Shown here piece by piece: positions 8,423 to 18,295 of a stretch of DNA of 64,000 bases; position 1 is the first letter of the stretch, and each line of letters begins with the position of its first letter. The stretch lies in assembly GCA_963759115.1 (NCBI GenBank), contig CAVWXT010000006.1:310001-374000 (forward strand). The letters are read 5' to 3'. The DNA is from CAVWXT01 sp963759115. Lineage in GTDB: Bacteria > Planctomycetota > Planctomycetia > Pirellulales > Thermoguttaceae. The notes beneath the pieces were generated by a model, which had not been told where the DNA came from, searched no databases, and worked only from the letters and a program-made list of their open reading frames with translations. The translations under genes and the position numbers were made by a program.

Positions 8423-10625
8423 ATGGCTACCGCGACGGGCAAACACGAGCAGACGTTGTCACCTTCGAGCGATTCGGAAGTGCGGCGATCGCGCCGCCGC
8501 CGGTTGGCTCTGGGCCTTTCTGTCGCAATTGGCGGAGTTGCCCTCTCGCTGCTTCTGTACTGGAAATTGCAGACGCGGGAGCGGCAGTTGATGGAGGCGC
8601 AATTCCACCTCGACGCCCAAGACCGTGCCGAATCGTTTCGGCGGGAGGTGGCAGACCGGTTGAGCACCGTTCGCACGGTCGCGGCGTTCTTCACCGGGGC
8701 CGGATTGGTGAAGCGGGAGGAGTTCCGCACGTTCAGCGAGCCCCTGCTGGAGAACTACCGAGGCGTCGCGTTCCTGGCGTGGGTGCCGCGGATACCGCTT
8801 GCCGACCGGCCCGCTCACGAGCAAGCCGTCCGCGACGAAGGCTTCGCCGATTACGGGATCACGGAGCAAAATGCCCGGGGGGATTATGTGCCAGCGCAAG
8901 CGCGACGAATATTACCCGATAACGTTCATCGAGCCGTTCCGAGGCTACCGAGCGCACTTCGGATACGACTTGGGATCGAACACGGTGTATGGCGCCGCTC
9001 TGCGGGAGGCGATGGCAACCGGTCGGCCGGTGGCCGCCGTGTCTCCGCGGTTGGATCGTGGCGGCACGGTTGGCAACCGATTGGTCGTGGTTGAACCGGC
9101 ATGGAACGAACATCCCAAGGCCGTCAAACGTCCCCTCGATCGAGCCGAGATCAACGGCTTTGTGTTGGGAGTCTTCCACATCGGCGCCATCGTGCAAGAG
9201 GCGATGGATATCTTCCATCCCCTGGGCATCGACCTCTACATCTACGACTCCTCTGGGGCGGACGACAGGACTCTCATCGCCGTGCGCCTCTCTTCCCTGC
9301 ACGGCCGCGACGCCAACTTGGCGCCATCGCCGGCAGAGGCAAGGCCGCCTGAAACCAGCGTACACTTTCTCACCACGATCAACGTCGCCAACCGCCGCTG
9401 GACCGTTGACTGCGTGCCCATGGACCTCTATTTCACCGGGCAGAAGACCCGGGAACCGGAAGGGGCATTGCTGGCCGGGCTGCTCGTCACGGGGTGGCTC
9501 GCGGGTTATCTCGTGTTGTCGAGCGGCCGCTCGGCCCGCGTCGAGCGACGGGTGGCCGAGCAAACGCGCGAACTCCGCGAGAGCGAAGAGCGGTTCCGCC
9601 GCCTGGTCGACAACGCCGGCGACGGCTTCTTCCTCCGCGATGAGCAATGGCGGATTCGGGACGTCAACAAGCGGGCGTGCGACAGCCTGGGGTACACGCG
9701 CGAGGAGTTGCTGTCGATGACGATCGCCGACGTCGACACGGAGTTCACTCTGAAGAACCTCGCCCGCTACACGAAGCTCTCCGACGACGCCTACCCGGTG
9801 AGCTTCGAGGGGACGCACCGCCGCAAGGATGGCACGACCTTCCCCGTGGAGGTCCGCTTGACCTCCGTGGACGTCGGTGGAGAACGAATGATGCTCTCCC
9901 TGGTGCGCGACATCACCGATCGGAAGCGCAGCGAAGTGGCGCTGCGGAACGAGCAGCGGCTGCTCCGCGAACTGCTCGGCCTGCAGGAGCGCGATCGGCA
10001 ACTGGTGGCCTATGAAATCCACGACGGTTTGGCCCAGCAACTCACCGGTGCGCTCTACAAGTTCCAGTCGATCGAATCGGCGCGAACTCGCGATCCCGAG
10101 GCGGCCCGCCAGATGTTCGACGAGGGCGTACGGCTGCTCCGCGACGCGATGACCGAGTGCCGGCGGCTGATCAGCGGCCTGCGGCCGCCGGTCCTCGACG
10201 AGGCGGGCATCGTGGCCGCCATCGACGCGCTGGTCGCCGAGCAGCGCCAGCGCGGCGGCCCGCAGATCGAGTTCGTTCACCGCGTGGAGTTCGACCGGTT
10301 GGCGCCGCCGGTGGAAACCGCCGCCTTCCGCATCGTGCAGGAATGCTTGACGAATGCCTGCCGCTACAGTCAGAGCGAGAAGGTGCTGGTGGGATTGTGG
10401 CAAGTCAACGGCCGGGTGCATATCGACGTGCAGGACTTTGGCATAGGCTTTGATCCGGAGCGGGTCCAAAGCGGTCACTTCGGCCTGCAAGGGGTTCGCG
10501 AGCGGGCACGGCTGTTCGGCGGCGTCGCCATCATCCGCGCCGCACCACAGCGGGGCACCCATATCACGGTCGAACTCCCCCTGCTTCCACCTGCGGAAAA
10601 CAAACCGGCAGGCGAAGGCGGTTGA
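8423..10625 (+). CDS. CHASE-PAS sensor histidine kinase (one frameshift)
   Basis: The start MATATGKHEQTLSPSSDSEV follows GAGAGGAG. A membrane helix (about residues 30-50) precedes an extracytoplasmic CHASE domain, then a second helix (GALLAGLLVTGWLAGYLVLS). In the cytoplasm come a PAS domain (SEERFRRLVDNAGDGFF through SLVRDITDRKRSE), a HisKA_3-type dimerisation helix with the phosphorylated histidine in VAYEIHDGLAQQLTGAL, and an HATPase domain with AFRIVQECLTNACRYSQSEK (N box) and GFDPERVQSGHFGLQGVRER. The frame slips once inside the CHASE domain, near 8890. NarX/UhpB-like kinases of this type phosphorylate LuxR-type regulators, but no partner gene lies next to it. The ligand is unknown. Confidence 0.87.
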
Positions 10626-10909
10626 AACGGCCGAGGCAACAGGCGGGCCGACACCGTCCACGCTGCACCAGCATTTTGTGGCGGGCAGTGCCCGTCCCGC
10701 GAAGTCTCTCCCATGAGGGACCTCTCCAATCTATTCCATGAGGCCACAATCAATGCCGATTCCTGCCGCGTCAAAGGCAATGGACACCATCCTTGATGAT
10801 CCCGGGGAAGCAACGCCAAGATTGACAAACTGGGAGGGGTTTGGTTAACTCTTCGGAGAGACAAGACATGCGGAGCTTTGACCAACAAACGCCGGAGGAG
10901 CGCGAAACC

Positions 10910-12394
10910 ATGAAAACGAACCACGCTTTCCAGGGTCTGGCGGCTCTGCGCTGGACAGCCGCCGCGGCCGCATTGATTCTTTGCGGCGTGGTCTGCGCCG
11001 AAGCCGCCGCGCCCAAAACCAACGTCCTCTTCATTGCCGTGGACGACATGAACAACGACCTGGGCTGTTATGGGCATCCGCTGGTGAAGTCGCCCAACAT
11101 CGACCGCCTCGCTACGCATGGCGTGCGGTTCGCGCACGCTTACTGCCAGTTTCCGCTGTGCAGCCCGAGCCGGTCTTCGCTGCTGACCGGGCTTCGCCCC
11201 GACACCACGCGGGTGTTCGACCTGAATTATCATTTTCGGCAGGGCTTGCCCAAGGTGGTAACGCTCCCGCAAATGTTCATCCACAACGGCTATTATGTCG
11301 CGCGGGTGGGCAAGATGTTTCATTACGGCAACCCGAATGACATCGGCACCAACGGGCTGGATGACAAGGCGTCGTGGATGGAACGCGTGAATCCCGCCGG
11401 ACGCGATAAGACGGCCCTGGAACCCGACATCATGAACTACACGCCCAAGCAGGGTCTGGGCGCCGCCATGGCGTATCTCGCCGACAAGACCGGCACGGAC
11501 CAGGAGCACACCGACGGCAAGGTCGCCACGGAGACGATCCGGTTGCTGGAGAAGCATCGAGGCGAGCCCTTCTTCATCGCGGCCGGATTCTACAAACCGC
11601 ATTGCCCGTGGGTCACGCCCCAGAAGTACTTCGACCTCTATTCGATGGCCGACATCAGCCTGCCGCACATCACCCCTCAGACGCCCGAGGATTACCCGCC
11701 GCTGGCGCTTGCCTCGACGAAACCTTGGCCTTACTTTGGCGTTACGCCGGACCAGGCGCGGGAATGTAAACGGGCCTATTACGCCGCCATCTCGTTTGTC
11801 GACGCCCAGATCGGTCGAGTGCTCGACGCCGTCGACCGGCTGGGACTTCAAGACCGCACGATCATCGTCTTCTGGAGCGATCACGGTTATCACCTCGGCG
11901 AGCATGGGCTGTGGTTCAAGCAAAGCTGCTTCGAGGAAGCGGCGCGGGTGCCGATGATTATTTCCCTGCCCGGACAAAAGACGGCCGGCCAGGCGAGTTC
12001 GCGCACGGTCGAGTTCGTCGACCTTTATCCTACGCTGGCGGACCTCACCGGACTTGCGCCTCCGCAGAACCTGGAAGGCGTCAGCCTGCGTCTGCTGTTG
12101 GACAATCCCACGGCCGAGTGGAAGCGGCCGGCATTCACCCAGGTCCAGCGCGGCCCTTCACCCGGCCACAGCGTTCGTACCGAGCGCTGGCGGTATACCG
12201 AGTGGGATTTTGGCGCGAAGGGGGCGGAGCTTTACGATCATGACCAAGATCCGCAAGAACTGCACAACCTGGCTGGCGACGCGAAGTATGCCGACATCGT
12301 GGCGACGATGAAGGGGCACCTGAAACAGGTTCACCCGTCGCGAGTCCAAGGCGGCAAGGCAGAACCGGGGACGCGGGAGAGGTTCTCCAATTAA
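10910..12394 (+). CDS. Secreted sulfatase (iduronate-2-sulfatase-like)
   Basis: The start MKTNHAFQGLAALRW follows GGAGGAG and a signal peptide ends near CAEAAAPKTN. The type I sulfatase signature is complete: metal site FIAVDDMNNDLGCYG, and CSPSRSSLLTG, whose cysteine is converted to formylglycine by a maturing enzyme. Further motifs are GKMFHYG, HCPW (GFYKPHCPW) and the late metal site FWSDHGYHLGEHGLWFK. About 495 residues is normal for the family, and the order of motifs fits iduronate-2-sulfatase-like members. It should remove sulfate from sulfated polysaccharides in the periplasm or outside. No sulfatase-maturing gene is nearby, and the exact substrate cannot be read from sequence. Confidence 0.93.
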   Translation: MKTNHAFQGLAALRWTAAAAALILCGVVCAEAAAPKTNVLFIAVDDMNNDLGCYGHPLVKSPNIDRLATHGVRFAHAYCQFPLCSPSRSSLLTGLRPDTTRVFDLNYHFRQGLPKVVTLPQMFIHNGYYVARVGKMFHYGNPNDIGTNGLDDKASWMERVNPAGRDKTALEPDIMNYTPKQGLGAAMAYLADKTGTDQEHTDGKVATETIRLLEKHRGEPFFIAAGFYKPHCPWVTPQKYFDLYSMADISLPHITPQTPEDYPPLALASTKPWPYFGVTPDQARECKRAYYAAISFVDAQIGRVLDAVDRLGLQDRTIIVFWSDHGYHLGEHGLWFKQSCFEEAARVPMIISLPGQKTAGQASSRTVEFVDLYPTLADLTGLAPPQNLEGVSLRLLLDNPTAEWKRPAFTQVQRGPSPGHSVRTERWRYTEWDFGAKGAELYDHDQDPQELHNLAGDAKYADIVATMKGHLKQVHPSRVQGGKAEPGTRERFSN

Positions 12395-12534
12395 GGAAAG
12401 AAGAGTCGTAGGGTTCGTCAGAACTCGCCCCATCGCGAACGGATGGCGGCTTGTGCGTTTCACGCACCTACGCTCTGCCCCTTGACCTCGCTGGCCGGTC
12501 GGCGATATGCTTGGATCGGTGGAGGAATCATGCC

Positions 12535-12816
12535 ATGACCGTCGAAATCCCCGCTGATCTTCAGCAGTTCGTGCATCAAGTCATCGACGCCGGCCGCTAC
12601 AAAAGCGAGGCCGAGGTGGTGGGCCAGGCCCTGCGGCTGTTGCAGGACCGCCAACGGCGGCTCGAAGAGCTTCGCCGCGAGATTCAGCCCGCGCTGGATC
12701 AACTCGACCGCGGCGAAGGAATCGAGATCAAGGACGAGGACGGGCTCCGACGTTTCTTTGAGGACATCAAAGAGCGCGGACGAAAGCGTCTGGACGCGGA
12801 GCGAGCCGAACGATGA
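12535..12816 (+). CDS. ParD-like antitoxin
   Basis: This 93-residue protein starts MTVEIPADLQQFVHQVIDAG behind GGAGG. It has the CopG/ParD ribbon-helix-helix pattern (strand TVEIPADL, helix, turn at AGRYKSEAEVVGQALRLLQD) and a charged C-terminal tail for toxin binding. It overlaps the next gene by four bases (ATGA), the standard coupling of parD and parE genes. It is expected to repress the operon and neutralise the toxin. Confidence 0.85.
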   Translation: MTVEIPADLQQFVHQVIDAGRYKSEAEVVGQALRLLQDRQRRLEELRREIQPALDQLDRGEGIEIKDEDGLRRFFEDIKERGRKRLDAERAER

Positions 12817-13100
12817 TTCCTTACACGATCGCACCGCGGGCACAGCACGATCTGGACGAGATTTGGGACTATGTCGCGGGCGACAGCCGAGTGGCTGCGG
12901 ATCGGCTGATTGCGATGTTCCACGACAAATTTCTGCTGCTTTCTACCCAACCGCTCCTTGGCGAAGCGCGCGAGGGACTCCAGCCCGACCTTCGCGCTTT
13001 CTCCGCGGGCAGCTACGTTGTCTTCTATCGCGCCGCGCAAAACGGCATCGAGATTGCCCGCGTGATTCACGCCGCCCGCGACCTCGGCGACAGTTGTGAA
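12813..13100 (+). CDS. ParE/RelE-family toxin, no proper stop
   Basis: The protein begins MIPYTIAPRAQHDLDEIWDY and follows the ParE pattern through RLIAMFHDKFLLLSTQPLLG, FSAGSYVVFYRAAQNGIEIA and RVIHAARDLGD, about 92 residues, the usual family length. There is no stop in frame at that point: the frame runs on to 14240 through sequence that codes for other genes. A one-base shift near 13090 would give the stop at 13097-13099 and a normal ParE end, so I mark the gene as ending there. ParE toxins poison DNA gyrase; RelE relatives cleave mRNA, and the two cannot be separated here. Confidence 0.75.
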
Positions 13101-13161
13101 GTCGCCTGTCGCGTCACGACCGCGGACGCACATAGCAGCGTCGCAAACCACCGGCATCGTG

Positions 13162-13665
13162 CTACCGCTGAAGCAATCGGCCGCCCCGGACCGCCACCAG
13201 TTGGCTGGGCAAACAATAGTCGGCCGCCTTCTTGCCCGGCGGGAAGGAAACGCCCTCGTAGGCCGTCAAGTGGCCTTCGGCCTGGTGATAGGCGACGTGC
13301 CCGTAGAGGCTCAGCAAGAAGTCGTTCTTCCGCCCCAACGACCACAGCCCGTAGAGATAGTCGGCCAGCGGCCAGTCGTCCAGGTGCTTGGCGAACCGCG
13401 TCATGCCGCAGAACTGCCCGCCCGCACCAAGACGCGAGTCGACGACCCGGTTGGCCATTTCCGCCGGCAACAGTCCGCTGGAGAGCAACTCGGGCCAGTA
13501 CCGGTAATTCGTATAAGAGCCAACTCGTGAGGCCACGACAACGGCGCGGGCCGCGTCAGGGGCTCGACCTGCGGAGGCAGCCACCAGTCGGCCGGATCGG
13601 CCGGCCACGTCTTCGCAATGGCGTGGAGCGCATTGTCGGCCAATTCGCCGGCAACCTTTCGCACG
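13162..13665 (-). pseudogene. Fragment of a large secreted-type protein (truncated both ends)
   Basis: On the minus strand the frame reads DNALHAIAKTWPADPADWWL and, after a one-base shift near 13535, SYTNYRYWPELLSSGLLPAE, FAKHLDDWPLADYLYGLWSL and TAYEGVSFPPGKKAADYCLP. The composition (many Trp and Tyr) is that of a real folded protein, not a shadow. It begins abruptly where the plus-strand fragment starts, and the last 13 residues before the stop look unrelated. I believe it is an internal piece of a large planctomycete protein of unknown function, left by a rearrangement. Confidence 0.5.
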
Positions 13666-13689
13666 GCATCGGCCGCCGTTGTCGGCGAA

Positions 13690-14205
13690 GCGTGGCGGCC
13701 GATGTCCGACGCCGACCTGATCTACCGCCGCGCCATGTGCAAAGGCAAGCCCTATTGCTTCCTGATGAATACCCGCTTCGAGGATTTCTCGCACGAGTTG
13801 GTCGAGAAGTACATGAAGCGGTGCCTGGCGTACGGGATGTTTCCGGGCTTCTTCAGCCACAACGCCTCGCAGGGTCAATACTTTACGCGGCCGGAGTTGT
13901 ACAACCGCGACCGGCCGCTCTTCAAGAAGTACGTGCCGTTGTGCAAGCTCGTGGCCGAGGCCGGCTGGGAGCCGGTCACGCAGGCCCGCAGCGACAACGA
14001 GCACGTGTACGTGGAGTGTTTCGGCGACCGCTACTTCACCGTGTTCAACGACAGCCCCCAGCGGCGGACGGCCACCATCACGCTAGAGAACCGCCCGGCC
14101 ACGCCCAGCCGCGAACTCGTTTCCGGGCGGGCCGTCCCGTGGCACGACGGCCAGACAACGCTCGCACTAGAGGGCGAGGACGTGGCGGTGATCGAGGTGC
14201 AATAG
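13690..14205 (+). pseudogene. C-terminal fragment of a glycosidase-like protein
   Basis: The frame from about 13690 reads DADLIYRRAMCKGKPYCFLM, YMKRCLAYGMFPGFFSHNAS, FKKYVPLCKLVAEAGWEPVT and ends with a strand-rich module (FGDRYFTVFNDSPQRRTATI) to a stop at 14205. This is the pattern of a TIM-barrel hydrolase tail followed by a beta-sandwich domain. No start and no N-terminal half exist: the frame is preceded by the opposed fragment at 13162-13665. It is therefore a 5'-truncated gene. The family is not certain. Confidence 0.5.
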
Positions 14206-14346
14206 CAGGCGCCGGGGCTCTCGACAGGCAGGGGAATTGACAGAATGCCCGTTGCACCGTACAACGCGACATACGTGCCATCGTTTACGACTAATGTCGA
14301 GTGGCTCGTGCCCCAACCCCTAATCCCCAATCCCTTATCCTTCTCC

Positions 14347-15780
14347 ATGTCCGACAGCCCGAACCAATACGACAACCCGTTGACATCCCGCTATGCCTCG
14401 GCGGAGATGAGCGCCCTGTGGAGTCCGCAGCGGAAGTTCAGCACGTGGCGGCGGCTGTGGGCGGCCTTGGCCGAGGCGGAGGCCGAACTGGGGCTGCCCA
14501 TCACGCGGCAGCAGATCGACCAATTGAAGGCCCACGTGGACAACGTCGACTTCGCGGCGGCCGCCCAATATGAGCGGAAGTTGCGGCACGACGTGATGGC
14601 CCACGTCCATGCCTACGGCGACGCCTGCCCCGACGCCCGGCCGATCATCCACCTCGGCGCCACCAGTTGCTACGTGACCGACAACACCGACCTGCTGTTG
14701 CTGCGCGAAGGCTTGCAGATGATCGCCGGCCGGGTGGCGGCCGTGATCGAATTCGCTGGCGACGTTCGCGGCAAAGCACCGCGACCTGCCTTGCTTGGGC
14801 TTCACCCATCTCCAACCGGCCCAGCCGACGACCGTGGGTAAGCGGGCGTGCCTCTGGGCCTATGACTTCGCCCTGGACCTGGCCGAGATCGAGCATCGCA
14901 TCGCCGGACTGAAAGCCTTGGGCAGCAAGGGCACTACCGGCACGCAAGCGAGTTTCCTGGAGTTGTTCCACGGCGACCACGCCAAGGTCCGCCGGTTAGA
15001 AGAACTGGTCTGCCGCAAGATGGGCTTTGACGCCGCCTACGCCGTCAGCGGGCAGACCTATTCGCGGAAGATCGATTCGCAAGTCTTGGGCGTGCTCTCC
15101 GGCCTGGCCCAGAGCGCGCACAAGATGGCCACCGACCTGCGGCTGCTGGCCCATCGCAAGGAAGTCGAAGAGCCGTTCGAGAAGGATCAGATCGGCTCGT
15201 CGGCGATGGCCTATAAGCGGAACCCGATGCGGAGCGAGCGGATTTGCGCCTGGCGCGGTTCATCGTCAGCCTGGAATCGAGCACCGCGCAGACGGCCGCC
15301 GTGCAATGGCTGGAACGCACGCTCGACAACAGCGCCAATCGCCGGCTGACGCTGCCGCAGGCCTTCCTGGCCGCCGACGCCGTGCTGATCCTCTGCCAGA
15401 ACGTGACGGCCGGGCTGGTGGTTTATCCGAAGGTGATCGCCGCCCATCTGGAGGCCGAACTCCCCTTCATGGCCACCGAGAACATTCTGATGGCGGCCGT
15501 TGCGGCCGGGGGCGATCGTCAGGACCTGCACGAACGGATTCGCCGGCACAGTCAGGCCGCGGCCGCCGTAGTCAAGGAACAGGGCGGGCAAAACGATCTT
15601 TTGGAGCGGCTGGCCGCCGATCCGGCATTTGCCAAGGTCGATCTGGCGGCGACGGTCGAGCCGTCGCAGTTCGTCGGCCGAGCCCCGCAACAGGTCGATG
15701 AATTCCTGGCCGGTGTCGTAGAGCCGATTCGCCGGCAGCATCGCCAGGATCGCAGCGGCGGTGCGGAGGTTAGAGTTTAG
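14347..15780 (+). CDS. purB: Adenylosuccinate lyase (two apparent frameshifts)
   Basis: The enzyme releases fumarate from SAICAR and from adenylosuccinate in purine synthesis. The start MSDSPNQYDNPLTSRYASAE is followed by HLGATSCYVTDNTDLLLLRE. Frame changes near 14775 and 15243 lead to GFTHLQPAQPTTVGKRACLW, then through QIGSSAMAYKRNPMRSERI (the fumarase/lyase signature GSSxMxxKxNP with the catalytic serine) to TENILMAAVAAGGDRQDLHE. The joined product is about 477 residues, normal for this branch. The two breaks are probably sequencing indels. A stem-loop terminator lies 155 bases downstream. Confidence 0.92.
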
Positions 15781-15936
15781 CCAAATCCAGCCGTCCCAAA
15801 TGGTTGCCGGTATTTGGCAGGCCGTCGCGTTACGAGAGGCAGGGGGCAATGCATTCAGCCCCCCCAGAATTCTGTCGCAACGGATGACGGTTTAGGGTAG
15901 AGTAGAGTGTGAGTGCAAAGGCTTTGCCTTTGCTTC

Positions 15937-15978
15937 GGCCCTCTGCGGATTCCTGCCCCATCTGCGGAGGGCTTTTCC
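15937..15978 (+). terminator. Intrinsic terminator downstream of purB
   Basis: GCCCTCTGCGGA pairs with TCTGCGGAGGGC (one G-T pair region) around a short loop, followed by TTTTCC. It faces purB and stands back to back with a minus-strand terminator at 15991-16023. Confidence 0.6.
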
Positions 15979-15989
15979 ATTGGCCGACA

Positions 15990-16097
15990 GAAAAGCCCCA
16001 TCTACCAGGGATGGTAGACGGGGCCCTATCTCATGAAGCCTGCCGGACATCCTGCGACACGGCTTCCCAGGTAGGAGGCAGCGTCCTTCCGCCTGAA
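15990..16097 (-). ncRNA. Candidate small RNA (about 108 nt)
   Basis: A good promoter (16104-16131) points into this gene-free stretch and a strong terminator hairpin closes it. Between them the minus strand can form a stem GAAGCC/GGCTTC (16061-16066 with 16035-16040) before the terminator stem. No convincing reading frame with a ribosome site is present. The 5' part contains GGCGGAAGGACGC, slightly like the signal-recognition-particle RNA loop, but the flanking helix of that RNA is missing, so I do not assign it. It may be an independent sRNA or a leader-like transcript. Confidence 0.5.
15991..16023 (-). terminator. Intrinsic terminator of the small RNA
   Basis: On the minus strand GCCCCGTCTACC pairs with GGTAGATGGGGC (12 bp, one mismatch) around a six-base loop and is followed by TTTTCT. 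This is a textbook stem plus T-run. Confidence 0.75.
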
Positions 16098-16103
16098 CTC
16101 GGG

Positions 16104-16131
16104 ACTATACCAGAAATCGGCGTCCGGTCAA
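16104..16131 (-). promoter_or_regulatory. Sigma-70 type promoter of the small RNA
   Basis: The minus strand reads TTGACC (16131-16126), a 16-base spacer, then TATAGT (16109-16104), each one base from consensus. It lies between the stop of the phosphatase gene and the small-RNA region, so it does not serve a recognised protein gene. Confidence 0.6.
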
Positions 16132-16193
16132 GCGGCGGCACGCGATCGATGTTCGCCGGAAGCCGCGCGGTTCTCGGTCGGGCGCCGGTTCGA

Positions 16194-16733
16194 TCAGAAG
16201 TCGATGGTGGGCTGTGCCGTGATGGCGGCGAACGTGGCTTCAGCCAGCGGCGACGGGGCGGCCGATTGCCCCTCCTTCCCGACGCCCGATAACGGCCAAC
16301 CGCCTTCGTCCAGCAGTCCCACTAACGCCCGGACCTCGCTCTCCAGCGAAGAGAGCGCCTCTTCCGGCTCGGCGCAATCCAGATCGTCGATGTGCCAATA
16401 CTCGACGTTCTCTGCCCACGACGGGAACAGTTCGGTCAGCAGTTGGCGATGTTCGGCCTCTTTCAGGGCGATGATGAGATCCGCTTCGACGAGGTCGGCC
16501 TCGGTAAGCTGCTGGGGGAATCGAAAGTTGCCGCCGTGGGGAATCCCCAGCGTGTGCAGGCGTTCGACCGTGTAGTGCGAGATCGGCCCGACGTTGCCGC
16601 AACGACCGACCGCCAGACCGCGCGAATCGGCATTCCAGGGCAGCCCCGTGCATCCGGCCAGCCAATTGAAAAGGTGCTCGGCAAACCGGCTGCGGTAGTA
16701 ATTGCCGGAACAGACGAAAAGTACCCGATTCAT
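16194..16733 (-). CDS. Low-molecular-weight protein tyrosine phosphatase family protein
   Basis: This 179-residue protein starts MNRVLFVCSGNYYRSRFAEH. The P-loop C-x5-R-S (CSGNYYRS) is the catalytic site shared by low-molecular-weight phosphatases and arsenate reductases: the cysteine attacks phosphate and the arginine binds it. The usual CxGNxCRS has Tyr in place of the second Cys. The distal acidic site is WHIDDLDCAEPEEAL, which fits the general-acid aspartate. It probably removes phosphate from tyrosine on proteins such as exopolysaccharide kinases, but no such partner is adjacent. An arsenate-reductase role is less likely without the resolving cysteines. Confidence 0.85.
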   Translation of the reverse strand: MNRVLFVCSGNYYRSRFAEHLFNWLAGCTGLPWNADSRGLAVGRCGNVGPISHYTVERLHTLGIPHGGNFRFPQQLTEADLVEADLIIALKEAEHRQLLTELFPSWAENVEYWHIDDLDCAEPEEALSSLESEVRALVGLLDEGGWPLSGVGKEGQSAAPSPLAEATFAAITAQPTIDF

Positions 16734-16903
16734 CTCTCAGACTCCTCGGCGCGGGAACCAACGTTTGCGGCTCGATTCGGAAGGGGTGTTTATAGCCGGA
16801 ACGGCAATACGGCGTTAGACCGATTTGGTGCAGTTCGGTCCCATCCAACGAAGGAGAGAGGTTGAATGGGTAGTCTGGGAGGTTCTGGCCAGCTTCGGCA
16901 ATG

Positions 16904-17040
16904 CTTCGGTCTCGGGTCTTGGGCCTTCGGTCTTGGGTCTTGGAGGGTCTTGGGAGTTTGACGTGACTAGCGGTCCCATTCAGCCAAGACCCAAGTCCCA
17001 AAACCCAAGACCGAAGTCTACGACTAATTCAACGGTATTG
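16904..17040. repeat. Dispersed CCAAGACC inverted repeat, copy 3
   Basis: The left half repeats GGTCTTGGG words (16910-16954) and the right half has CCAAGACCCAAGTCCC and AACCCAAGACCGAAGTC (16984-17018), so the region can fold into a long imperfect hairpin. The right flank ends TTCAACGGTATTGGG, matching in reverse the flank of the copy at 7031. It fills most of the 309-base gap between the phosphatase and galK. Confidence 0.65.
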
Positions 17041-17042
17041 GG

Positions 17043-18180
17043 TCACACCACCTCGGCCCCGTTCGTTGCCCGGCAGACATACACGGCGGGCGTGTAGCCG
17101 GTCTCTTGCTGATAGGCGGCAGAGACGCGGTCGACGAAATCGCCCGTGGCGTCGCTGCGGATCAGCGCCACGGCGCAGCCGCCGAAACCGGCGCCGGTCA
17201 TCCGCGCACCATAGCACGCCGGGTGGGCCGCCGCACGTTCCACCATCGCATTGAGCGCTGGGCTCGACACCTCATAATCGTCGCGCAGGCTTTCGTGGCT
17301 CTGGAGCATCAGTCGGCCAAGCTCGGTCGCATCGCCGCGGCGCATCATCTCGGCGGCCCGCAGAGTACGGTCGTTTTCCGTGATCACGTGCCGTGCGCGG
17401 CGCCGCGTGACGGCGTCCAACTCACCCGCCGCTTGCCGAAAGTGTTCGATGCTAACGTCGCGCAGGGCAGGCACTTGGAACAATCGGGCCGCCGTTTCAC
17501 ACTGCGTGCGGCGCTGGTTATACTCCGAGTCGACCAGACCGCGGCGCGTCGAGGTATCGAGCACCGCCACCGCCACGCCGGGCGGGAAGGGCACGGCCCG
17601 GGTCTCCAGCGAGCGGCAATCGATGAGCAAGGCATGGTCGGCCAACCCGGCCGCGGAAATCAACTGATCCATGATGCCGCAGTTGACGCCCACCCACTTG
17701 TTCTCCGCCCGCTGGCCCAGCTTGGCCATTGCGACGGGGTCCCAGGCGAGATTGCCGGCCGCGGCAAACGCGCGGGCGGTTGCCATCTCCAATGCGGCCG
17801 ACGACGAGAGCCCTGCACCGCGGGGCACGTCGCCCGCCAGCACGCCCTCCCAGCCGGTCAACGAGCAGCCGGCGTCTTGCAGACTCCAGGCGGTGCCCTT
17901 GAGGTATTCGACCCAGCCGGCATTTTCGTGACGGAGAGAGTCCAACGAGAACTTGGCCGTTTGGTCGTAGTCCAACGAATGTACGACAGCGCAGCGGCCG
18001 GCCCGCGGCCGCAGGGCGATCCACACGGCCCGATCGATGGCCAGTGGCAGCACGAAGCCGTCGTTGTAGTCGGTGTGCTCGCCGATCAGGTTTACCCGAC
18101 CCGGCGCGGACGATCCACTGCGGCGGATCGCCGAAGCGTCCGGCAAAGTGCGCCGTGATTTGTTGCTTGTCGGGGGACAT
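17043..18180 (-). CDS. galK: Galactokinase (one apparent frameshift)
   Basis: The enzyme phosphorylates galactose with ATP, the first step of the Leloir pathway. All three GHMP-kinase motifs are visible: APGRVNLIGEHTDYNDGF (galactokinase signature), GAGLSSSAALEMATARA (ATP loop) and ARMTGAGFGGCAVALI. The true start is MSPDKQQITAHFAGRFGDPP at 18180. A one-base shift near 18105 is needed to enter the main frame. The longer frame to 18290 is an artefact running into an inverted repeat. It is the third gene of a minus-strand unit after a symporter and a small membrane protein. Confidence 0.93.
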
Positions 18181-18208
18181 AAAGCCGCGACCGCTGGTCG
18201 CGTCATCG

Positions 18209-18295
18209 GTAGGGTGGGACGAGGAACGAAGTCCCACCGGCAAACAGAGAACCACGACGCAAAGTGGTGGGACTTCGTTCCTCGTCCCACCCTAC
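18209..18295. repeat. Perfect 30-bp inverted repeat
   Basis: GTAGGGTGGGACGAGGAACG (arm 18209-18238) is the exact reverse complement of 18266-18295, with a 27-base spacer. It lies between the small membrane protein gene and galK and could fold in the transcript as a processing or attenuating hairpin. Confidence 0.85.

Noticed and set aside
8859..10661. 600-codon minus-strand frame
   Set aside because: It lies opposite the sensor kinase, whose PAS, histidine and ATP-binding motifs are unmistakable.
15990..16097. Signal-recognition-particle RNA
   Set aside because: GGCGGAAGGACGC resembles the conserved loop, but it is at the 5' end and no complementary flanking helix is present.
15909..16292. 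Plus-strand frame with SCPICGG, zinc-finger-like
   Set aside because: It runs through two terminator hairpins and the small-RNA region, has only one Cys pair, and overlaps the 3' end of the phosphatase gene on the other strand.
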